Shown here: positions 10,108 to 18,678 of the stretch, piece by piece
Layout of the letters: every line of letters starts with the position of its first letter
Numbering within the stretch: the first letter of the stretch is position 1
Assembly: GCA_020029455.1 (NCBI GenBank)
Contig: JAIBJH010000002.1
Location: 1-31,769 of the forward strand
Source: Hyphomicrobiales bacterium
GTDB lineage: Bacteria > Pseudomonadota > Alphaproteobacteria > Rhizobiales > Aestuariivirgaceae
Direction: 5' to 3'
Length of the DNA: 31,769 nucleotides
Position numbers and translations under genes: made by a program
The notes under the pieces: generated by a model
The model's database searches: none
What the model was told of the DNA's origin: nothing
Seen by the model: the letters and a program-made list of their open reading frames with translations, nothing else

Positions 10108-10773
10108 ATGACGGACGGCATCACTGCTTATGGCAGCATGAATGAGCACATCGCGGCGGCTGCCATAAAGGCAGGCCGGGCACCGGAAAGTGTGACGCTT
10201 GTTGCCGTCACCAAGACCCATGGACCGGAGTTGATACGGCCATTGCTGGAAGCCGGGCACCGGGTCTTCGGCGAAAACCGGGTGCAGGAAGCGCAAGGCA
10301 AATGGCCGGAGCTCAGAAAGGCCTTTCCCGGCATTGAGCTTCATCTGATTGGACCTTTGCAAAGCAACAAGGCCAGGGAAGCGGTGGCGCTCTTCGATGT
10401 GATTGAGAGCGTTGACCGGGACAAGATTGCGGCAGCGCTTGCCGCCGAGATGAAGCGCCAACAGAAATCTCCGAAGCTATATGTGCAGGTGAACACAGGA
10501 CTCGAACCGCAGAAGGCAGGTGTTCCTCCTTCGGAAGTCGGAGTGTTCCTCAAGCGCATCCGGCATGAGCATGGACTTGAGCTCGAAGGCCTGATGTGCA
10601 TTCCACCTGCGGAAGATCAGCCGGCGCAGCATTTTGCTCTGCTGGCCCGGTTGGCTCGGGAGAACGGTCTAGCCGTAATTTCCATGGGTATGAGCGGCGA
10701 TTATGAAGAGGCAATCGCCCATGGCGCCACCCATATCAGGGTGGGGAGCGCCCTTTTCGGCGCGCGGAGTTGA
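10108..10773 (+). CDS. yggS: YggS family pyridoxal-phosphate homeostasis protein
   Basis: This PLP-binding protein (COG0325) controls free pyridoxal phosphate and amino/keto acid balance; it has no proven enzymatic turnover. The 221 residues form a single alanine-racemase-like TIM barrel. The PLP lysine is K36 in LVAVTKTH, and the signature stretches FGENRVQEAQGKW, LHLIGPLQSNKAREA, YVQVNTGLEPQKAG and SMGMSGDYEEAI are present. The C-terminus HIRVGSALFGARS closes the phosphate-binding site. The start ATG 10108 lacks a clear Shine-Dalgarno sequence; an ATG at 10138 (MNEHI) is a possible alternative. The 3' end overlaps the convergent L,D-transpeptidase gene by 38 bp. Confidence 0.95.
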   Translation: MTDGITAYGSMNEHIAAAAIKAGRAPESVTLVAVTKTHGPELIRPLLEAGHRVFGENRVQEAQGKWPELRKAFPGIELHLIGPLQSNKAREAVALFDVIESVDRDKIAAALAAEMKRQQKSPKLYVQVNTGLEPQKAGVPPSEVGVFLKRIRHEHGLELEGLMCIPPAEDQPAQHFALLARLARENGLAVISMGMSGDYEEAIAHGATHIRVGSALFGARS

Positions 10774-11320
10774 TTGTGGGGCTGCCATGGGGTGGCCAGA
10801 TCACCAAAACCGTTCTTTTTCCGCAGCGAACGAGAATCTTCCTCATGTCTGAACCGCGCACCGCGACGCAACCCGCCGTGCAGTCGGCGCCATCACGGAG
10901 CAAATGAAAGAAGATGGCGCTCCCGGCGCCCTTCACGCGTGGGCGCTCATTGTGCTCGGTTGGGAAGACGACATCATAGGCATTGTCGGTGCGCCACATG
11001 CCTTCGCTGACGTCGCGGAAAGGCAGGTGCACCTTGCGGTTATATTGGCCGGAAACCGGAGTCTCACACCAGCCCATGTTGGCCGTAAGCGGCGCTAGTG
11101 CCACACCGCATACCGGTTTTCGCAGGCGGTCAGCACGGAAATAGCCGGGCCTCAAAGCCCACACGCCAATCGGCGTCTTGTCATCGCCCTCTCGCTTGCG
11201 AAAAGTCAGGCCGGTGCGGCCCAGCCAACAGGGAAATGTGCATGCACCGGCCGACAGACGAGCCTTCGACGTTGATTGGTTAATGGCGCGAACGTGAATA
11301 TATGTTACCATCTTGCTCAC
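10736..11320 (-). CDS. L,D-transpeptidase (YkuD) domain protein without recognisable export signal
   Basis: The product is 194 residues from a GTG start; an in-frame ATG at 11311 would shorten it by three. It carries the YkuD catalytic core: REGDDKTPIGVW (43-54), and FHLLRDG with H139, then CTAGCVAV with the nucleophile-type C151. This family cross-links peptidoglycan or modifies it by cysteine acyl transfer. No N-terminal signal peptide or membrane segment is visible, so how it reaches the periplasm is unclear. AAAGG lies just upstream of the GTG. Its last 38 bases overlap the end of the yggS-like gene on the opposite strand, and its start is divergent from a response-regulator gene. Confidence 0.85.
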   Translation of the reverse strand: MSKMVTYIHVRAINQSTSKARLSAGACTFPCWLGRTGLTFRKREGDDKTPIGVWALRPGYFRADRLRKPVCGVALAPLTANMGWCETPVSGQYNRKVHLPFRDVSEGMWRTDNAYDVVFPTEHNERPRVKGAGSAIFFHLLRDGADCTAGCVAVRGSDMRKILVRCGKRTVLVIWPPHGSPTINSARRKGRSPP

Positions 11321-11396
11321 GCGCCTTTGTCTTGTGGGATGAGGGCGTTAGGGCCCATGTGACGCGAGTACAAAGACCTAGGCCAGGACTGGATTG

Positions 11397-12083
11397 ATGA
11401 CAATGACGAAACGGCTGCTACTCGTGGACGATGATGACATGCTGCGTTCCACGCTGAAAGAGCAGCTGTCGCTGCATGACGAGTTTTCCGTTGGCGAAGC
11501 GGCCACGGCCACAGCCGGCATCAAGGCGCTGAAGGCAGAACAGGCAGACCTCGTCGTGCTCGACGTCAACCTGCCGGACATGGATGGACGGGAAGCCTGC
11601 AAGCTGATGCGCAAGGGTGGTTTCAAGGGCCCGATCATCATGCTCACCGCGCAGACAGCCGATTCCGATGTGATCCTGGGGCTCGATTCGGGCGCCAATG
11701 ATTATGTAGTGAAGCCGTTCCGCTTTGCCGTGCTCCTGGCGCGCATCCGCTCGCAATTGCGCCAACATGAGCACAGCGAGGATGCCCAATACAAAGTGGG
11801 GCCTTATGTCTTCAAGCCGTCCTCGAAAATGCTGGTGCGCGACGACAATAAGAAAATCCGCCTTACGGAAAAGGAAACAGCGATCATCAAGTTCCTCTAC
11901 CGTGCGGGAGAGCAAAGCGTCGGACGGGAAACGCTTCTCACCGATGTCTGGGGCTATAATGCCGGGGTTTCCACCCACACGCTGGAAACCCATATTTACA
12001 GGCTCCGCCAGAAGATCGAGAAGGACCCCACCCACGCCGAAATCCTGGTGACGGAGGGCGGGGGCTACAAGCTGATCCCGTGA
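11397..12083 (+). CDS. OmpR/PhoB-family response regulator, orphan
   Basis: The product is a two-domain regulator of 228 residues. Receiver domain: acidic cluster VDDDD (10-14), phosphoacceptor D56 in VVLDVNLPDMDG, T84 in LTAQ, and K107 in YVVKPF. The C-terminal winged helix (about 130-228) has IRLTEKETAIIKFLYR, the recognition region THTLETHIYRLRQKIE and ends EGGGYKLIP. An AGGA at 11385-11388 supports ATG 11397; a TTG at 11394 and an ATG at 11403 are alternatives. No histidine kinase is adjacent. The downstream neighbour, 94 bp away, is a stand-alone cyclic-nucleotide-binding-fold protein, so the two may belong to one signalling unit. The target genes cannot be told from the window. Confidence 0.92.
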   Translation: MTMTKRLLLVDDDDMLRSTLKEQLSLHDEFSVGEAATATAGIKALKAEQADLVVLDVNLPDMDGREACKLMRKGGFKGPIIMLTAQTADSDVILGLDSGANDYVVKPFRFAVLLARIRSQLRQHEHSEDAQYKVGPYVFKPSSKMLVRDDNKKIRLTEKETAIIKFLYRAGEQSVGRETLLTDVWGYNAGVSTHTLETHIYRLRQKIEKDPTHAEILVTEGGGYKLIP

Positions 12084-12177
12084 TTGCGCGCCTCCTTTCA
12101 AGCCCCTAAGCTCGCTCCGATTTGGCGTGGGGCCTATCGGGTTTTGAGGGGATTGCTTTGCCGTTCCGGGTGGCGAC

Positions 12178-12642
12178 ATGGGGGTAAGGGCGGACGCGGA
12201 AACACTCCGCCGCATCCCCATCTTCAGTCAGTGTGAAGCCGTTCCGCTGCAGGTTTTAGCCTTTGCTGCGGAGCGCGAGCGCTTTGCCGGGGGCCAAGCC
12301 ATCATCACTGAGAACGGTAATGCCCGCTCCGCCTATTTTATTCTGGAAGGAACAGCGATCGTCAACCGCGGCCCGGACATTATTGGCCGGGCGGAGCCTG
12401 GCTCGCTTCTCGGTGAAACCGCCATGCTTGGTTCGTTCCACTACGCGGTCAGCGCCACGGCTGAAACGGAAGTCATGGCGGCGCGTATCGATACGGGCCT
12501 GTTCCAGCGGGTTGCGAGGGAGTATCCGGAATTTGGCCAAGCCGTGCTGCAGGTTCTTTCCAACCGCCTCAATTCGTCGGTCAGGGAGTTTGAGGAGGTT
12601 CGGGCAAAACTTGCCAAGGCGCGCAGCTTCTCCAGTCTTTGA
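12178..12642 (+). CDS. Single-domain cyclic nucleotide-binding-fold protein (no DNA-binding domain)
   Basis: The 154 residues fold as one CRP/PKA-type cNMP-binding beta-roll followed by a helix: RIPIFSQCEAVPLQVLA, then ILEGTAIV, then GETAML at 79-84. No helix-turn-helix follows, so it is not a Crp/Fnr transcription factor. The phosphate-binding cassette normally ends with an Arg that contacts the cyclic phosphate (pattern GE-A-L...R-A). Here the Glu is present (E80) but the Arg position reads Tyr (FHYAVSATA, Y89), so canonical cAMP binding is doubtful. It could bind another ligand, or act as a protein-interaction domain. The gene ends 9 bp before the stop of the convergent xthA. Confidence 0.85.
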   Translation: MGVRADAETLRRIPIFSQCEAVPLQVLAFAAERERFAGGQAIITENGNARSAYFILEGTAIVNRGPDIIGRAEPGSLLGETAMLGSFHYAVSATAETEVMAARIDTGLFQRVAREYPEFGQAVLQVLSNRLNSSVREFEEVRAKLAKARSFSSL

Positions 12643-12651
12643 TGTTGCCCT

Positions 12652-13458
12652 CTACAAGGTGAATTCGGCTAAGACCGGCACATGATCCGAGGGCTGCTGC
12701 CAATCCCGGCATTCCTTCAGGATCGACATTCTCTGGAAGCGCGCAGCGAGGCCGTCATTGGCCCAGATGTGGTCAAGCCTGCGGCCGCGATTCGACTCGC
12801 GCCAGTCGTGGGCCCGATAGCTCCACCAAGTGTAGAGCTTTTCCGGTTCGGGCACTGACTTCCTCATCACGTCCGTCCAGCCGCCTGCGGCGATGATGTC
12901 ATTGAGGCCCTTGGTCTCGACGGGTGTGTGGCTCACCACCTTCAAGAGCTCCTTGTGGGACCAGACGTCATGCTCAAGAGGGGCGATATTGAGATCGCCA
13001 ACAACGGCCTTCAGCACATTCTTGTCTTTGGCTTCCGCCTTTGACCAGCTTTGCATTTCCTTGAGGAACTGCAGCTTGTGAGCAAATTTCCCGTTCACTT
13101 CTGGGTCAGGCTCGTCGCCGCCTGCGGGCACGTAGAAATTGTGAAGCTGCAGGGGGTGCGGCGTGTCGACTTCAATTGCAATATGGCGGCAATCCCCCTT
13201 GCCGCAGAAGCTTTTCGAGTGGCTGCGGTGGAATGGCAGGCGCGAGACGATGGCGACGCCATGGTAGCCCTTCTGGCCAAACTCGGCGATGTGACCGTAG
13301 CCCAATTCCTTGAGGGGCGCCGACGGAAACTGGCCTTGCGGGCATTTGGTCTCCTGAAGGCAAAGGATGTCCGGGGCGTTCTCCTTGAGAAAGCGCGCAA
13401 CCGAGGTAATGCGCAGGCGGACGGAATTGATGTTCCAGGTGGCAATTTTCAGTTTCAT
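12652..13458 (-). CDS. xthA: Exodeoxyribonuclease III / AP endonuclease
   Basis: This Mg2+-dependent enzyme nicks DNA at abasic sites and has 3'-5' exonuclease activity in base-excision repair. With the start at ATG 13458 the protein has 268 residues, the same as E. coli XthA. The EEP-fold catalytic residues are visible: N-terminal MKLKIATWNINSVR, E36 in LQETKC, D155/N157 in GDLNIAP, and the terminal SDHVPV with the catalytic His. The frame is open 12 codons further upstream, but the family begins at MKLK. It is convergent with the cNMP-fold gene and divergent from the heparinase-like gene. Confidence 0.97.
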   Translation of the reverse strand: MKLKIATWNINSVRLRITSVARFLKENAPDILCLQETKCPQGQFPSAPLKELGYGHIAEFGQKGYHGVAIVSRLPFHRSHSKSFCGKGDCRHIAIEVDTPHPLQLHNFYVPAGGDEPDPEVNGKFAHKLQFLKEMQSWSKAEAKDKNVLKAVVGDLNIAPLEHDVWSHKELLKVVSHTPVETKGLNDIIAAGGWTDVMRKSVPEPEKLYTWWSYRAHDWRESNRGRRLDHIWANDGLAARFQRMSILKECRDWQQPSDHVPVLAEFTL

Positions 13459-13603
13459 CGGAATGGCTTGCCACAGGGCATCGGCCCCCTGCAATGGTCC
13501 CGGCCACCCCTGCTGACAGGATTTGCACAGGAATAGTCCAGGCTGTTAGTCATTCATTAACGAAGCCGTGATGATGTTTGCTGCATAATTCCGGTTCATT
13601 GCC

Positions 13604-15076
13604 ATGCAGCTTCGCGGTTTGATCCGCCCAAAGGGACTTTGGCCCATCGGGCTTTTTCGGGCACCTCCCGCGCATGTTTTGCACGCGGCGCAGGGGAGTC
13701 GGCCGCTGTCTGCCGATATGGCAGAAAACGGCAGTGATACAGCGCCCAATGCCTCCGAGGCGGATGCTTATTACTGCGCACGGTTCCGTTTCGCAGGAGA
13801 GACCGTCACGGCTTCGCCGGAAGAGCTGTTCGTCCTAGCCCAGCCTTCCGCCGCATGGCGAAATGAGCGGGACGGATTGGCGTGGCTCAAGCACTTTTGT
13901 GCCACACCGCGCCGGCTTCATGTTTTCTATCTGGCGCGGCTGATGGACGGCTGGATGACGGCCTCAAATCCGACGCGGAATATGCATGTCGAAAGCGAGC
14001 GCCTCAATAATCTGGCTGCAACGCTTCCGCTTCTGGGCCGGGATTGCGGGGCGAGGGAACAAGACATCTTCAAGAATGCGCTGGAGATGCAGTGCGCCAG
14101 GCTCTTGCAGCTGAAGCCCCATGGACCAGAGGAGTCTGTGGCGCAAGCCGCGAGCCTTCTTGGCCTTGCAGGCCGCGATGACAGTTTCGAGCGTCTCGGG
14201 GAGGGGGCATGGAAGCAGCTGGCAGCCAACCTGCCGCAACTGATCATGGCGGATGGCAGCGACATCTGGCGGGATGCGGACCGGGCCATGGGGCTTGCCG
14301 ATACTGTTGCCAAACTCCTGGAAGGCGATGTGAGCGGCACGGTGCCGCCCGCCGTGATGGCCGCCCGCGACCGCCTCTTTTCCTATCTTGCCATGTTCAG
14401 GCTTGGCCCCGGCCTTTGGTCATCGGCTGTTTCAGGTGATGTCTCGGCGCATCTCGAGGCACTCTTCGACGGCATCCATCCGGTCAATCATGCGCCGCTC
14501 GGCGGTGGGACGCTCCTGCAGCAGGCCGAGACGCGCATTCTCGCCCATTGGGGAGAGGACTTCCGGGATGCCTATGTTGAGATTGCACACATGGGAAAGC
14601 CAGTGCTCCTTGTTCATCAGGCGAAGGATGCGCCGTCTGCAGATCCGCAGCCGCCCCGGCATGAAGCAGGATCCGGTGAAGGCGAGTTGCTTTGCGCTTC
14701 ATGGTCGAGCCAGGAAACCAGCCTGGACAAGACTTTCTATCTCTCGGCTGGTGGCAAGGACATGCGCTTTGAGGAGTGCTGGAAAGGCGGTCGCGGCTCT
14801 GCAGGGATCGTGATCAGGCTGCAGCCCAATTGCAAGGTCCTCAAGATGCAGGATGGGCTGGGCGCCAACATCTACTTGCCCGACGGGTCGGGCTGGCAGC
14901 TCAAGGTGCGGGGTGCCCGCATTTCGCGCGATGGAGCAGGTAACAGCCTTTGGATTGCGGGGCCGGAAAGCAAAACGGGCTGCATCCAATGGGCGCTCAA
15001 GAAACATCCCTCCTCGCGGCCTCGTGGCGGAAGGTCGCAGAAGCGGACGGAGCAGGACGGCGAACTTCCTTTCTGA
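13604..15076 (+). CDS. Heparinase II/III-like protein, shortened and probably lacking the usual catalytic core
   Basis: The product is 490 residues, against roughly 550-600 for relatives that sit before purH in many Hyphomicrobiales. The N-terminal two thirds (about 10-290) look like the alpha-helical toroid of that family: [28 protein letters not shown], and a helix-rich stretch with [15 protein letters not shown]. The C-terminal beta part keeps [17 protein letters not shown] and [20 protein letters not shown]. The usual middle beta-sandwich segment (AHAGCLSFELS-like, with catalytic-type residues) is not visible between about 340 and 360. The HLHP-like motif reads RLQPN at 405-409. Family members are predicted polysaccharide lyases; this one may be inactive. 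The start is uncertain (no Shine-Dalgarno); ATG 13718 is an alternative. Confidence 0.68.
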   Translation: MQLRGLIRPKGLWPIGLFRAPPAHVLHAAQGSRPLSADMAENGSDTAPNASEADAYYCARFRFAGETVTASPEELFVLAQPSAAWRNERDGLAWLKHFCATPRRLHVFYLARLMDGWMTASNPTRNMHVESERLNNLAATLPLLGRDCGAREQDIFKNALEMQCARLLQLKPHGPEESVAQAASLLGLAGRDDSFERLGEGAWKQLAANLPQLIMADGSDIWRDADRAMGLADTVAKLLEGDVSGTVPPAVMAARDRLFSYLAMFRLGPGLWSSAVSGDVSAHLEALFDGIHPVNHAPLGGGTLLQQAETRILAHWGEDFRDAYVEIAHMGKPVLLVHQAKDAPSADPQPPRHEAGSGEGELLCASWSSQETSLDKTFYLSAGGKDMRFEECWKGGRGSAGIVIRLQPNCKVLKMQDGLGANIYLPDGSGWQLKVRGARISRDGAGNSLWIAGPESKTGCIQWALKKHPSSRPRGGRSQKRTEQDGELPF

Positions 15077-15128
15077 GCCAGACCAATCTAACAGCATTCC
15101 GTCTTTGGGCTCGATAAGGTGGGGACGC

Positions 15129-16724
15129 ATGCCGCAAGCTGGCGCAATGAAAATCAAGACGGTACTTCTGTCCGTCTCTGACAAGACCGGCCTCAAGGAA
15201 CTGGCGGCGGCGCTGTCGCAGCAGGGATGCAAACTTATTTCGACAGGCGGCACCGCGCGCTTCCTGCGTGACGATGGCTTTGCCGTCACTGACGTTTCCG
15301 AGGTCACTGGATTTCCCGAGATCATGGATGGCAGGGTGAAAACACTGCATCCGAAAATACACGGCGCGCTGCTTTCCGTTGGCGGCAATGCCGAGCATGA
15401 AGCAGCGCGGGCAGCTCATGGCATTGGCCTCATCGATCTCTTGGTGGTCAATCTCTATCCTTTCGAGCGCACGCTGGCAGGCGGTGCGCCGCGCGAAGAC
15501 ATTGTAGAGAACATCGATGTGGGCGGCCCAGCCATGGTCCGCGCAGCATCGAAGAACCACGAGCGGCTGAGTGTGCTCGTTGATCCGGCTGACTACGGAG
15601 ATTTTGTGAGGCGACTTCAGACGGGCGACGGATCAATCGATCTTGGAACACGCAAGCTACTTGCCGCTAAGGCCTTTGCCCACACGGCATCCTATGACAT
15701 GGCGATTGCCAACTGGATGGCGCAGGAACACGGTGATAGCGCACCGGAGACATTGCTCATGAAAGCCCGGCGGGCGCAAACACTGCGCTATGGAGAGAAC
15801 CCACACCAGAAGGGCGCTGCCTACAAGACTGCGGGAAGCGGCAAGGGCGTGCTCGATGCCATGCAGGTGCAGGGCAAGGAACTCTCCTACAATAACATCA
15901 ACGACGCTGATGCGGCGCTCGAGACCGTCAGCGAATTTGACTCGGCACAAAGGCCGGCATGCGTGATCGTCAAGCACGCTAATCCGTGCGGCGTGGCACT
16001 CGGCGATACGCTGGCCGAGGCCTATGCCAAGGCCCTCGCCTGCGATACAGTCAGTGCCTTCGGCGGCATACTTGCTTTCAACAAAGCGCTAGATCTCGGG
16101 ACAGCAGAAGAGATTTCCAAAATTTTCACTGAGGTGATCTTGGCTTCCGGTGCCAGCGATGAAGCCAAAGCAGTGCTCGCCGCCAAGAAAAATCTGCGGC
16201 TGCTGCTCCTCCCAGCCCTGGATAAGGAGCGCGTGCAAGCCAAGGCACTCAAGTCGATCCGTGGTGGCCTTCTGGTGCAGGATCGCGATGACATTGCGGA
16301 AGATGAAAAGACATTCTGCATCGTGACGAAGAAAGTGCCCACGCCGGAGCAAATGCGAGACCTTTCCTTCGCCTGGAAAGTTGCCAAGCATGTTAAGTCC
16401 AACGCCATCGTCTTTGCCAAGGATGAGGCAACGGTGGGCGTCGGCGCGGGGCAGATGTCGCGCATCGATTCCACACGTATTGCCGTCAGGAAGAGCCTTG
16501 ACGCGGCGCAGGTGATGGGCAGGAGCGAGCCGCTGACCCGAGGCGCTGTACTCGCTTCCGATGCCTTTTTCCCCTTTGCCGATGGTCTAGAAGCAGCGGC
16601 TGAGGCGGGGGCCACCGCCATCATCCAGCCGGGCGGCGCACAGCGGGACAGCGAGGTCATCGCCGCAGCAGACAGGCTTGGCCTTGCGATGGTTTTCACC
16701 GGAATCCGGCATTTCCGACATTAG
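15129..16724 (+). CDS. purH: Bifunctional AICAR transformylase / IMP cyclohydrolase
   Basis: PurH performs the last two steps of de novo purine synthesis: formylation of AICAR and ring closure to IMP. The 531 residues compare with 529 in E. coli. The N-terminal MGS-like IMP cyclohydrolase domain (about 7-200) has [20 protein letters not shown] and [15 protein letters not shown]. The transformylase domain has [22 protein letters not shown] and the catalytic KHANPCG (Lys-His), and ends with [13 protein letters not shown] and [11 protein letters not shown]. The frame is open upstream of 15129, but those codons overlap the previous gene. ATG 15129 is preceded by AAGG at about 9 bases; ATG 15147 is possible. 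The TAG stop lies inside a palindromic repeat. Confidence 0.97.
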   Translation: MPQAGAMKIKTVLLSVSDKTGLKELAAALSQQGCKLISTGGTARFLRDDGFAVTDVSEVTGFPEIMDGRVKTLHPKIHGALLSVGGNAEHEAARAAHGIGLIDLLVVNLYPFERTLAGGAPREDIVENIDVGGPAMVRAASKNHERLSVLVDPADYGDFVRRLQTGDGSIDLGTRKLLAAKAFAHTASYDMAIANWMAQEHGDSAPETLLMKARRAQTLRYGENPHQKGAAYKTAGSGKGVLDAMQVQGKELSYNNINDADAALETVSEFDSAQRPACVIVKHANPCGVALGDTLAEAYAKALACDTVSAFGGILAFNKALDLGTAEEISKIFTEVILASGASDEAKAVLAAKKNLRLLLLPALDKERVQAKALKSIRGGLLVQDRDDIAEDEKTFCIVTKKVPTPEQMRDLSFAWKVAKHVKSNAIVFAKDEATVGVGAGQMSRIDSTRIAVRKSLDAAQVMGRSEPLTRGAVLASDAFFPFADGLEAAAEAGATAIIQPGGAQRDSEVIAAADRLGLAMVFTGIRHFRH

Positions 16725-16824
16725 AGCGGCCGACGGTCAATGACCGTCGATAAGCTGCTCTAACACTTTGAATTTGGCACATCTTTCCTCTCGCAAATGG
16801 ATTCCATTTGCTCGTCCGATGCGC
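16721..16824. repeat. Two-hairpin palindromic intergenic repeat (Rhizobiales palindromic-element type)
   Basis: Hairpin 1: TTAGAGC (16721-16727) pairs with GCTCTAA (16757-16763), and inside it CGACGGTCA (16731-16739) pairs with TGACCGTCG (16741-16749). Hairpin 2: GCAAATGGA (16793-16801) pairs with TCCATTTGC (16803-16811), with outer arms GCACATC (16777-16783) and GATGCGC (16818-16824) matching at 6 of 7. From memory, elements with this TTAGAGC...GCTCTAACACTTTGA layout are dispersed between genes in many Hyphomicrobiales. Its first bases include the purH stop codon. It may also act as the purH 3'-end structure; no U-tract follows. Confidence 0.7.
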
Positions 16825-16867
16825 GAGACTTGCAAGTTACTGCAAGCCGCAGCCATGATCGGCGGCG

Positions 16868-17818
16868 ATGTTTGAACTAGGGCATGACCAGGCTTATTTT
16901 CTGCAGCAGGCATTGAACGCGCTGCAGTTGTCGGCTTTTTATCTTCCGTTGTCGGTCGCCTTTGCGATGATCCAGGCGATCACGCGACGCATCTTTCTCT
17001 CTTTCGGCGACCTCGCCATGTTCGCCAGTTTCGCGGCGATCTATGGCAGCTTCGACGCCATGGTGAGCGGCGCATCCGATCTCACATCTGGCGCAGCGGG
17101 CCTTGCCCTTGCCATTCTGTGTGGGGCAGCGCTGGGTGTTGCCGTATCGCGGCTGATGCTGAGCCGCGAGCTTCTGCGCCATCCCATGGCCTTCATGATC
17201 AGCTCTATCGGCCTTGCCATCTTCCTACAGGAGCTCATGCGGTTGCAATCGGGCAGCATCGCAATCTGGATTCCACCGCTGCTCTCTGGCCAGCATCTAG
17301 TGCAGCTCGGTGGCTCGTTTCCCATCCGCATCGGACTTCTCACGAGCCTTTCCATCGCGGTCTCTGGGCTTGCCATTGCTGCTGTTTGTCTGTGGCTTTC
17401 ATGGAGCCGGTTTGGCCTTGCCTGGCGTGCTTGCGCGCAGCATCCGCTGCTCGCCGCCATGTGTGGCATTGATGCGCAGTATGTGGCGGCAGTCAGCTTT
17501 GCCATTGCCGGCGGGCTTTCAGGCATCACGGGATGGACATCGGCAATCGTCTATGGCGGAGCTAATTTTTCCGTAGGGCTCATGGCAGGGTTTAAGGCGA
17601 TGTTCGCCTCGGTCATCGGCGGCTTCGGCACGATCCGCGGCGCGATTGTGGGAGCGATTGTGCTCGCCGTTGCGGAAGTGGCATGGTCGGCGGCCTTCTC
17701 CACTGTCTATCGCGATGTGGCGGTGTTCGGTTTCATCGTGCTGGTTCTGGTGTTCCGGCCGGAAGGACTCTTGGGTCTTGCCAGCCGGGAGAAAAGCTTC
17801 GAAACTCAGGACCCATGA
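16868..17818 (+). CDS. LivH-like branched-chain amino acid type ABC transporter permease, orphan
   Basis: The product is a 316-residue integral membrane protein with about eight hydrophobic segments. It aligns by pattern with the LivH/LivM permease family: LSFGDLAMFASFAA (residues near 41-54, the usual GHG-type loop), FMISSIGLAIFLQELM, WRACAQHPLLAAMCGID in the cytoplasmic loop that meets the ATPase, and a terminal FRPEGLLG. Such permeases import branched-chain amino acids, urea or related solutes with a periplasmic binding protein and two ATPases. None of those partners is in the window, so the substrate is unknown and it may rely on subunits encoded elsewhere. Its TGA overlaps the ATG of the next gene as ATGA. 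Confidence 0.88.
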   Translation: MFELGHDQAYFLQQALNALQLSAFYLPLSVAFAMIQAITRRIFLSFGDLAMFASFAAIYGSFDAMVSGASDLTSGAAGLALAILCGAALGVAVSRLMLSRELLRHPMAFMISSIGLAIFLQELMRLQSGSIAIWIPPLLSGQHLVQLGGSFPIRIGLLTSLSIAVSGLAIAAVCLWLSWSRFGLAWRACAQHPLLAAMCGIDAQYVAAVSFAIAGGLSGITGWTSAIVYGGANFSVGLMAGFKAMFASVIGGFGTIRGAIVGAIVLAVAEVAWSAAFSTVYRDVAVFGFIVLVLVFRPEGLLGLASREKSFETQDP

Positions 17819-18279
17819 TAAACGTCAGCAAATGCTGCATGGTTTTCACTGCGCTTCTGCTTGCGGGATGCACAGAGAACGGCCAAACCGACTACATGAA
17901 AATCGCGGGCGGCGGCCTCACCTTCAACTACCGTTACAGCGAGGCGCGGGCGGTGATTGTCGGCCGGCAGGTGACGCCGCTTCCCAAAGGCTCCAGTGTG
18001 GAGGCCCTGTTCGATATTCCAGGCGAAACGCGGCGCGAGCGGGTGTCGAGGCCCTCCATTGAAGGCAAGCTCATCTACAAGCTGGAGAGCAGCCCGCTCA
18101 CCGGTATCAAGAGGGGCGTTCCCCTGAAAGTGACGCTTCTGGTGATCGACGCAACGGGAAAAGAGATCGACCGGGAGGAGACGCAATATGTCTCCGATAT
18201 CGACCAGGAAGGGCTGCCGACAAAGCCGCTGGTTGATCCGTCAAAACCGAACTACGTGCCGCAGCTTGAAAATCTGTGA
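17815..18279 (+). CDS. Uncharacterised lipoprotein coupled to the permease gene
   Basis: The product is 154 residues with a lipoprotein signal peptide: MINVSKCC, a hydrophobic core, and lipobox LAGC with acylated Cys 19. The mature protein begins CTENGQTDYMKI and has short beta-strand-like stretches such as GGGLTFNYRYSEA and PLKVTLLVID. I do not recognise a family. The start ATG 17815 overlaps the permease stop codon (ATGA), which suggests translational coupling and a possible accessory role next to that transporter. It is not a typical periplasmic solute-binding protein, being less than half the usual size. The stop codon directly abuts the stop of the convergent UPF0145 gene. Confidence 0.8.
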   Translation: MINVSKCCMVFTALLLAGCTENGQTDYMKIAGGGLTFNYRYSEARAVIVGRQVTPLPKGSSVEALFDIPGETRRERVSRPSIEGKLIYKLESSPLTGIKRGVPLKVTLLVIDATGKEIDREETQYVSDIDQEGLPTKPLVDPSKPNYVPQLENL

Positions 18280-18600
18280 TCACTCTACGCGGACGGCGGT
18301 TCCCGCAGCCGTTACCATGAGCATGGAACCATTGGTGCCCACAGTCTCATAGTCGAGGTCGACGCCGATCACAGCATTGGCGCCAAGCCTTTCGGCCTTG
18401 TCGGTCATTTCAGCGATGGCCGTTTGGCGGGCGTCATTGAGCACGCGCTCATAAGCACCGGACCTTCCGCCAACGATGTCGCGGATCGAGGCGAAGAGAT
18501 CGCGGAAGAGGTTGGCGCCAAGGATGGCTTCGCCCGCCACGATGCCCTTGTATTCGGCAATGCGCTTTCCTTCGAGAGTGTTGGTGGTGACGACAATCAT
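18280..18600 (-). CDS. YbjQ/UPF0145 family heavy-metal-binding-domain protein
   Basis: The product is 106 residues from ATG 18600, which has GGAGG 7-8 bases upstream; the frame is open 13 more codons, but those are unlikely to be used. The family pattern is clear: [46 protein letters not shown], and [19 protein letters not shown]. Members form a pentameric beta-alpha ring; the fold is sometimes called a putative heavy-metal-binding domain and no firm function is established. tRNA-Gly lies upstream on the same strand. There is no base between its stop codon and the stop codon of the convergent lipoprotein gene. Confidence 0.92.
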   Translation of the reverse strand: MIVVTTNTLEGKRIAEYKGIVAGEAILGANLFRDLFASIRDIVGGRSGAYERVLNDARQTAIAEMTDKAERLGANAVIGVDLDYETVGTNGSMLMVTAAGTAVRVE

Positions 18601-18678
18601 GGGCGGCCTCCGCTGTTGGCGGAAGTCATGTTGGGGCAAGCGCAGCCCAATTCAAGTGTGACGGTGGATGGATGAAAT

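Noticed and set aside
13546..13560. TTAG-N7-TTAA upstream of the heparinase-like gene as a CtrA box
   Set aside because: One mismatch in a short A/T-rich motif with no cell-cycle gene nearby; chance occurrence is likely, unlike the exact and paired boxes before ftsK.
14853..15128. N-terminal extension of purH by 92 codons
   Set aside because: The codons overlap the heparinase-like gene in another frame and are Arg/Ser-rich with no family resemblance; PurH normally starts near [12 protein letters not shown].
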